In this document: positions 57,154 through 64,000 of the stretch, in pieces | Layout: each line of letters opens with the position of its first letter | Position numbering within the stretch: position 1 is the first letter of the stretch | From: Corynespora cassiicola | Taxonomy: Eukaryota; Ascomycota; Dothideomycetes; Pleosporales; Corynesporascaceae | Direction of reading: 5' to 3' | Length of the DNA stretch: 64,000 nucleotides | Assembly: GCA_022059125.1 (NCBI GenBank) | Contig: JAEUWY010000001.1 | Span: forward strand, 5,208,001 to 5,272,000 | Translations under genes and position numbers: made by a program | The notes under the pieces: model-generated | What the model was told of the DNA's origin: nothing | The model's database searches: none | The model's input: only the letters and a program-made list of their open reading frames with translations

Positions 57154-59681
57154 TTACAGCATCATACTCTTTCGTCTGCTGGCAGCCCTCTCAGCCCTCA
57201 AGGTTGCCGTGCTGTTGGCCGTGTTTTTCGCCTCTTCAGCCGCGTCTAGTTTGGCACGAAGGCCGCTGCTACTACCACTCGAGGGGAGCCCGCCCGCTCT
57301 CTTTTCTCTGGAAGCCATTCGCATAGAAGCTGTGCTCTTGCTGAGGCTGGACGAGGTGGATCCTCGCGAACCACCACTGCCCGTCCTCGAATGAAGACTT
57401 GGAAGTGCCCCTCTTGATTTCTTTGACTCGCTGTCGGACTTGCGTTCCTCTGTTGCAGACGAGGTAGGAACAGAAGAATGTCGACGGCTACGTGCAGCCT
57501 TTGCAAGTTCTATACGAGAGACTTGGCTTGGTTTGTCTGCGGGAGATGACTCCGTAAATTCGAAAACGGCCATTTTTTCATCCACTTCTTCATTTAAGCC
57601 ACTGGGCTTGGAATCATTCGTTGCATCAGTCGAGACTGATTCCGAGACTGGTGGCTTGTGCTTTGTGTTGGATGCGCTCATCAACGCAGGAATAGGGTTG
57701 GAGACGGCCGGTGGGTTGATGTTGAGCTGCTCAGATTCAGAACCACATTTGGCTTCTTGACCGCCTTCCTTTCTATCAAGCTTTTGCCTCAGGGGACTGC
57801 CCTGTTCCGCCTCTTCACCACCAGCTCGTTCTGTTCCTGATGGCATGGACTTCCATGCTGAGCCCTCCGGTTCACTCTTGATAAAAATCTTCTCCGAAGT
57901 TGACGAGGCCGATTGAGGCTCGATACTGGGCCTGCCCTGGGGGTAGATGGCATCGACAAGTTCCTTCCCTGGCCGGCGCATCTTGGTGTTGAGGCTGGGT
58001 TCCTTGTAGCTCACTTGTGGACGAGCTCTCCGAGATGGCCTTCCAGACATTCCAGTCTGATCCTCAGAGTGAATTTCGCCTGGAGGCGGGGTATCCTTGG
58101 GTCCTTGTCGCAAAGTGGAAGGTTCGATGGAATGTGGAGAAAATACGTCCTCTGGGGCTGGTGTTTTGGGAGGAAGAGAGTCTAGTTTAATCTCAGCGGT
58201 AGGGACCGGTTCAGGCTCTTGTGGCTGTGGTTGCGGAAGCTCTGGCTGAACAACGTTCCTGCTGATAATCAAGCGGCTCCTAGTCGGTTTGACCAAAGGT
58301 TTCTTTTCGGATTTGTCCTGTTTTGATGGCCTCTGTTTCTTTGGCGAAAGAACGGGATCGGTGTTGACAGGTTCTGCAGCGCATTAGTAACAACTTTACA
58401 AAAAAGCAAGTATAATGCTTACTCGCTCCAAGCACTGGTCGGTCTGAAGATAAAGATTTAGATTCGTCGCTCATTCTGCTGTCTTCAGAAGTACTAGGTG
58501 CGTTCCTGCGGCTGAATCTGAATGTGTCTGCCTGAGCCTGTGACTTATCGTCGTCTTCCTGCACGCTGAACTTGCGCTTAGCACCTGCGCGCACTGTTTT
58601 ACTTGGGGCGTCTTCCATTTGAAGGTCCTCAGGAGGCGACTCGAACAATGAAACGCGACGAATTTTTTTCGGGCCACTTTCCCTGCGCTTCTTCCTGGTC
58701 TCGAGGTTGACAGACAGTGTTGGGTCGGCGTCGGTGGTGGGCTCATCTTGTGGACTAGGATCGAAAGAGATGATATCTTCCTGCTCGAATCGTGAGACTG
58801 GAGGAGGACCAATATCTGGTGACTGATTGTCCGGGTCCTCTAATATATTTTGTAGCTCATCAGCGCTGTCATACGTTAGCTGCAGTTCGTTGATGGGCGA
58901 GTTCGCTGAGAGGGCTGTGAAATATAAGAATAGCTTGGACATACTTCATCGTTTTCCTCGGGAATTGTTTATCCTCTACAATGGTCGGCATCATGGCATT
59001 CTCGACGTCCTGCAACCCTAATCCACTTCGCCATTGCCTCTCCTCGGGACTGGGCTTGACAGCAGTGGGTTGGCTCCTATATCGAGGTACATTGCTTTGT
59101 TTCTGAAGTTGTCCGAGCTCTGCGACCAGTCCTCCGAGCTCCTGCATCTTTGCCTCCAGCTTGCTTTTAACCGAATCGATATTCTCGAATGAGGGGCGAT
59201 GTGGCTGTGCCTCGAGAGCATTTTGAAGCTGCAACACGTGTTCACGCAACGAAAGGTTTTCGGCAAGGAGGCGCGAGCAATCGTTCTCGAGTGTGCGGAT
59301 GCGGATTGACTGTTGGGAATTCGTTCTACCCCTCCTGTCAGCGGGCCGACGCGAACAATTGGCATCGATGGGCAAACATACTTTGCAAGCTCCCGATTCT
59401 GTCGCAAGAAGCGACGTTTGACTGTGCGATCAAAGTCCATCAGTAACGGGACAATGAAAAGGGGTGCTGATGGGGGGCAGCATCAGGCGACTCGGGGATG
59501 CAAACAACATACCAACTTCGAGGGAGTCCGCCGATGGGGCAGGCGCCACGGGCGGCTCGTTCAGGCGCGCCATGAGCGCACTTGTAGCTATGTCGAGATA
59601 ATTGGTGAAGTCACGGTAGTTCGGTGGATCGGGCGTAGCGATTTCGAGTCGTCGGGCTGTTCGTTGTTGCCGTCTAGCCAT
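57154..59681 (-). CDS. SGO1: Shugoshin
   Basis: Protects centromeric cohesin by recruiting PP2A and helps sense kinetochore tension. Five exons: 59681-59513, 59421-59382, 59325-58945, 58865-58423 and 58373-57154 (750 residues). The N-terminal coiled coil is formed across exons 2 and 3 (VKRRFLRQNRELAK, then TNSQQSIRIRTLENDCSRLL and AENLSLREHVLQLQNALE). The C-terminal shugoshin motif is GRPSRRARPQVSYKEPSLNT followed by KMRRPGKELVDAIYP. Between them the protein is acidic and disordered; the tail is Ser/Arg-rich. Intron 3 (58866-58944) is placed by a CTAAC branch site ten bases before the acceptor and is the least certain. The gene shares a short promoter with DAD2. Confidence 0.88.
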
Positions 59682-59870
59682 CGGGTATCGAAAAGGTCTT
59701 GTTTACCATAGCAACGGTCTAGGGCAAAAAGGGTAAAGCGCATGACGGCATCCCTGTGCGCGCCACGGCACGTGAATGCGGGACGCGACTGAGCCAGAAA
59801 GGCCCACCGGGCAACCTCACCTCAAGAAACACCCATTTCGAGCACCTCGGCACACGCACACGGGCATACA
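59682..59870. promoter_or_regulatory. Short bidirectional promoter, SGO1 / DAD2
   Basis: Only 189 bases separate the two start codons. It contains CACGTG (59769-59774) and ACGCGA (59783-59788); the latter matches the core recognised by the G1/S factor MBF in yeasts. Both products act at kinetochores or centromeres, so joint cell-cycle control is plausible. The site assignments are sequence matches only. Confidence 0.55.
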
Positions 59871-60464
59871 ATGGCATATTCTGGTCGCTCTCTTCCGTCT
59901 CACCTGCGCAGCCAGTCTGGCTCCCTCGGCGGCTCGCAACCCTCCGCCCAATCCCCCGTCCTTCTTGCGCGCATCGCAGAAAAGAAGGCAGAGTTGGCCA
60001 GCCTCAAGGAGCTGCAGGCGCTCAGCGCTGGACTTGCAGACCAGATGCAGATGCTCGGCGACAAGCTCAACACCTTGTCGGACGGCACGGAAGGTGAGTG
60101 ATCTGACATCTGAACGGTGCTCAGCCTCCTCGTGGAGGGGCATGAGGGGCACCATGTGGCAGCCGAATCTGATGTTGACGTGTTCGCGTCCAGCCGTCGC
60201 GGCAGTGCTTTCGAATTGGCACAATGTGCTGCGCGCCATCCATATGGCGTCTTGTAAGTTTGCAGACCCCCTTGCGCTTGGGTATCAAGCAAGGGAAGCA
60301 TCGTCTGACTGGCCGCAGCCAAATTGCCCAAACCCAAAGACGAGGACGATGCGGAGAAAAAGGCTGAATCCGAACCACCGCTCCCCCAGACGCTCGTGAG
60401 AATCCCTACCCAGCATGCGCCTGCCTTGATGCCGCAACCATCCTCGGGTAGTACGGCGGAGTGA
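59871..60464 (+). CDS. DAD2: DASH complex subunit Dad2
   Basis: Dad2 is a subunit of the DASH/Dam1 ring that couples kinetochores to spindle microtubules. Exons 59871-60093, 60194-60253 and 60319-60464 give 142 residues. After a Ser-rich N-terminus (HLRSQSGSLGGSQPS) comes the family core: LLARIAEKKAELASLKELQA, LADQMQMLGDKLNTLSDG, TEAVAAVLSNWHNVLRAIHM. The C-terminal tail is charged and variable. The middle exon is 60 bases. Core and spacing fit Dad2 closely. Confidence 0.92.
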
Positions 60465-61212
60465 GTGGGGTGCATGGCGACACGCGCTGTATGCGCTGTA
60501 TGTACATCTCAGTCTCAATAGAGAGGGCTGAAAAAAAAAGATAAGAGAGGCCGCTGTATGGATTGGCTGCCGGTCCGCAACGGTCTGATCCGATTCGAGA
60601 AAGGCGAACCCGGGCCGAAGCTCTGACAAACGAGCGCGGCCGAGATGCAGTTGCAGCGGGAATTATGCACATCAGCCTGATGAACGCAGATAATTGGGCT
60701 ATGCAGGTGCAGAAAACCTTTACCAGGAGCAACGCATCAACTGCGGATAGTAGACGCACAAACATCACATGCTCAGAAAAAGTACGCACAGATGGAACAG
60801 ATCGAAGATTTTGACAGCCAGGTCGGGCGCATGTCCCGAAATGCTATCCATTGTTGCTAGCTAGAGTATAGCCTTACACATAATCACAAAGCCCAATGCC
60901 GTGATGCGTCTATTCTAGCATCAAAAACGTACTAAGACCGTGTCGCTATGCAGTCATGCAGAATTGAGACCGTATTTCCATGAACCGTAAAAAGATACCT
61001 TAACTCCGCGCTTGAGAAGAGATGGCCCAATATACAAAACTTGAGAGCCAGCCTCGGCTCGTGAATCCGTCATTCGTCAAAATGGTTTAGACAACCGCAG
61101 GAACGTTCAACCCATCCTGGTGCTCATGCCACAAGGCGCAAGCGTCGATCTACTGCCATGCCCTACGTGGCATGGGCGTGGGCGCAGAGCATGCATGTCG
61201 TGCATGCAAAGC
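60465..61212. other. Convergent 3' flanks of DAD2 and YPI1
   Basis: 748 bases between stop codons on opposite strands. Only short frames without recognisable products are present; an A-run (aaaaaaaaag near 60532) lies in the presumed DAD2 3' region. Confidence 0.5.
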
Positions 61213-61767
61213 TTACTTCCGCTGCTTGGGCATCTTCTCGTAGGCGTTGGGACTGGGCTTTCGTCGAGAACGGGCCTGCTTCTTTGGGTTGGAGGGGCCG
61301 CTTCCGTGGTCGTGGTCGTTGCAATCGCCATCGCCGTGGTCGTGTTGGTGCGGGCGACGGCCCCGAGGATTTCCTCCACGACGGCCCCCAGCTGGACGGG
61401 CGCGGCTATTGTCGGGCTCGCTGTCTGAATCGGAGTCTGAAGAAGAGTCCGAAGACGATTCATCCGACGACTCGTCTACGGCACGCGGCTTATGATAGAT
61501 GCAGCAGACTAGGTACAGTTAGCGCCGAGTGTCCACAATGACATAATTTGACATTGACATACCCTTGGAGGACTTCTTGCCCATTCCCTCGTTGTCGACA
61601 ACGTCCTCGGCCCATTGAATGTGTCGCCTCTCGGCCGGGCCAGCCCTCAGGCGCAGAGTGCCAGAGGGTGCCGACAGGCGGAGTACAGGTTGGGGCCGGA
61701 TCTGCATGGTCTGGCTGCCCGCAGTAGGAGTGGCGGTTTGAGAGGCCATGTTGCTGGAGTCGGACAT
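61213..61767 (-). CDS. YPI1: Type-1 phosphatase regulator Ypi1 (inhibitor-3 family)
   Basis: Binds and regulates the PP1 catalytic subunit (Glc7 in yeast, human counterpart PPP1R11). Exons 61767-61563 and 61508-61213 give 166 residues. The signature [20 protein letters not shown] contains the PP1-docking segment (RHIQW, an RVxF-type motif), followed by [12 protein letters not shown] and, after the intron, [17 protein letters not shown]. The rest is disordered: an acidic Ser/Asp stretch, Arg-Gly segments ([11 protein letters not shown]), a His-Asp run and a basic C-terminus ([10 protein letters not shown]). Length and order match the fungal family. Confidence 0.93.
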
Positions 61768-63781
61768 TGTGAGAGGAGAAGTCCAGGAACCGATCGGGGC
61801 GTGCAGGCTTATATGGTGGCCAAAAAGTGGGATGGCGGGGAGGACGACTGGACGATCGAAGTCGTAGGCACAGATCTCAGGCGCACACGTTGTGGGATGT
61901 GGGATGTGGGGTGCTGCCGAGACCAAGGTACGGTGGTCGTGTGAGGGCGAGGTGCAGATGCAGACTTATATCGAAGGGCGAAGGTCTGGCAGCTTTGCTG
62001 GAGGCTTGTGAGTGGGCGGTGGTGCAGGCCTGGAGGAGTGAAGTCTCCCGGCGGTGCACCGTGCTTTCCGTCATCGCTCGTCGCCGGCGCACAGGCCAGG
62101 ACCCTTGCAACCCTCACTCTTCCCGGGGCGGCCCTTTGCTCAGCTGGGCACTCGGCCAGGGCTCACTACGGCGCGCTTGGTGATCCTGGAGAGGTCCGTC
62201 ACGAGACGGGTGGGCTTTGTTTGGGGTGCAGCGGCCCTCCTCTGCTCGCCGGGGTGCTGCGTCCTTCTGGCATTGTTGCCGCCGCTGCATCCGTGAATGA
62301 ATGCACCTTTGTAACTGAGCTATTTTCTATCTTCGACCCCCAGGCCATACCTGCGATCCTTGGAAGTCATGGGAGCGCCCCGAGTGAAAGTTGCCCCTCC
62401 TCCGCAAGTGTGGTCGCTGAGACTCAGCTCCCGGGACGGGTTTGATCTTCTGCGGCATTATGGATTTGCCCGCGATCGTCCAAGACCATTCCCCCCGCGC
62501 AGCTCCAGAGCTTCCTATTCACGGCTTGTTGCCTGACCACTGCCATCTTCGTTACGCGATTGTCTTGTTCCTCAATGCATGGGGGGTGGGGAGATTGTGT
62601 GTGTGCGTCCACCTGTCGCAAAACAAATAAAACACTCCCGACGAGACATTCTTGCTCATCGGCCTGCCTAACAGTTCAAAATATGTATAGCCTTGCCTTC
62701 TGGCTAAAATCGACTTCAGTCCGAGCAATGGCTTGACTGAACACATACTTGATCTCAAAGCTGTAATTCGTCTGTGTCCCCTCCTTTGCAAGATTCCGCA
62801 TTGCAAGACCAAAGCGCATTGCACCAAGCACCTAGGTAACCTACACATCACACGTCCCGCGCGCGTGTGGTCCAAGGCAGAGTCATGTTTGCTTTGAGTT
62901 GAGTTTTATATTCAGACCCCATAACACTTGGGTGCTGTCGGGTGAAGGGTCCCGATTTGGATCGTACTGTATTTCCTAAGACAGCCGTGTTTTACCCATG
63001 GTCCGCTCATAATCTTCTCGCATGTTTGCTTTGGGATGCGGAAGGCAGCGGTGCAGATAAGGGCCACTTGACGAGTTGAGGAGTGTGTGCTCGATCCAAT
63101 CAGTGGCGAGGTGTGGTCATGGCTAGATAGCCAAACGGCAGGTTGTTCCATGCTATAACCGCTCTCTTGCTCCGCTCCGCCATGGGAATATGCACCTCTC
63201 GCCGGCGATGTGCTCCCGACACCAAACGGAGGCAGTACAAAAGACTTGGAAGCTGTAGGTGGAGCAGCTTATTAATGTCGTGAGGCTCAAGTGAGACAGC
63301 CCCAGCACCCGTCAACTGATTAAGTGACTTTTTCGTCGGGAGGACATCATTCTGCCGAGCCCGGCCGAGTTGGGCCTAGCGCCGCGCAGCCGGCTAGCGC
63401 CTTCTGCAAACCACGGCCTGGAGACGCGAACTGAGAACGCTCCCCCGTGCCTCTTCAACGTCAGTCCGCCCTTCCAAAGCTCCAGACACGGCGAGCAGCT
63501 GTCCCGATAGCCTCGCCTTCACCGAAACCTCCCTCGCGCTCGGCCGCCCCTCCCCCCGCCCATTCACCCTCCCCGCGCCGTCGCTCCTCACAGCCCGCCT
63601 GCCCCACCATACCGACTTTGCACGCAGCGAGGCAGCAACACCACCACCGCCCCTCGCCGCCACCGACAAGCGCTCGTACCCCTCGTAGAAATACGGTCCG
63701 CCGGCACCTGCGCTCCGCTGGGGGACACGACCGTACCTTTCAGGCTGCCCGGGAGCTCATCCCTTCGCAAAAGAGCTCACC
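61768..63781. other. 2-kb intergenic region between YPI1 and CRM1
   Basis: Holds the promoters of YPI1 (minus) and CRM1 (plus). No recognisable gene. ACCTAGGT occurs at 62830-62837. The last 350 bases before CRM1 are C-rich and pyrimidine-rich, probably its 5' untranslated region. Confidence 0.5.
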
Positions 63782-64000
63782 ATGTCTTTGTCGATTGAAG
63801 AGCTCGACGCCACCGTGCGCGCCTTCTACGAGGGCCGCGGCGATACCGTAAGCTCCCTCTTCTCCATGAAATGACCGCGTGTATCATTAGGCTAACCTCA
63901 CAACTCACAGCAAAAACAAGCTCAAGCCACTCTTAACCAGGTAGGCTGGCACCGGCCCCCGGCCCACCCCTCCCTTCTCCGGTCGCACATAGCTGACTCC
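63782..64000 (+). CDS. CRM1: Exportin-1 (CRM1), 5' end only
   Basis: The karyopherin that exports cargo with leucine-rich nuclear export signals. Two exons are visible: 63782-63847 (MSLSIEELDATVRAFYEGRG) and a 30-base exon 63911-63940 (QKQAQATLNQ), then a GTAGGC donor at 63941; the rest lies beyond the right edge. The visible residues match the N-terminus of fungal CRM1, including the first HEAT helix that binds Ran-GTP. Cargo-groove and drug-target residues are outside the window. Confidence 0.82.

Overview
The window is a piece of nuclear DNA from a filamentous ascomycete (Pezizomycotina; Dothideomycetes is my best guess, from overall style only). The evidence is protein-coding genes on both strands broken by short GT-AG introns, mostly about 45-80 bases, with CTAAC/CTGAC-like branch sites, and clear fungal orthologues such as SEC23, CCZ1, shugoshin, DAD2, a fungal rhodopsin-domain membrane protein and a BTB protein. 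I saw no operons, tRNA, rRNA or CRISPR.

Left block (1-29.3 kb) is dense and mostly housekeeping. In order: the 5' part of a Lys/Asp-repeat protein running off the left edge; CCZ1 (vacuolar Rab7 exchange factor); mitochondrial methionyl-tRNA formyltransferase; a BTB protein; SEC23 (COPII coat); cytochrome c heme lyase; diphosphomevalonate decarboxylase (sterol pathway); a Pep12-type syntaxin; the nucleoporin Ndc1; a SCY1-type pseudokinase; a PHD plus forkhead-like regulator; a small voltage-gated proton channel; a Pab2-type nuclear poly(A)-binding protein; the SUMO E2 Ubc9; PEX19; and a conserved unknown.

Middle block (29.4-55.6 kb) is sparse and looks accessory. It has an AT-rich stretch (29.56-30.37 kb), a protein with eleven copies of a 19-residue Trp-Gly repeat, an F-box-like protein, and a long GC-rich leader region before a three-finger C2H2 transcription factor that resembles Rpn4. 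A 6.2-kb stretch without recognisable genes follows, GC-rich and homopolymer-rich at first and AT-rich from about 46.75 kb. After it come a fungal rhodopsin-domain protein, a cyclase-family enzyme and an MFS sugar transporter.

Right block (55.6-64 kb) is dense again: a small membrane protein, shugoshin and DAD2 (two chromosome-segregation genes sharing a 189-bp promoter), the PP1 regulator Ypi1, and the first exons of exportin-1 (CRM1) at the right edge.

The genes are individually regulated eukaryotic units; functional grouping is visible only for shugoshin/DAD2 and perhaps for cyclase/transporter. Exon boundaries were assigned by hand from splice signals, reading frame and family similarity, so those of the less conserved genes may be off by a codon or an exon.
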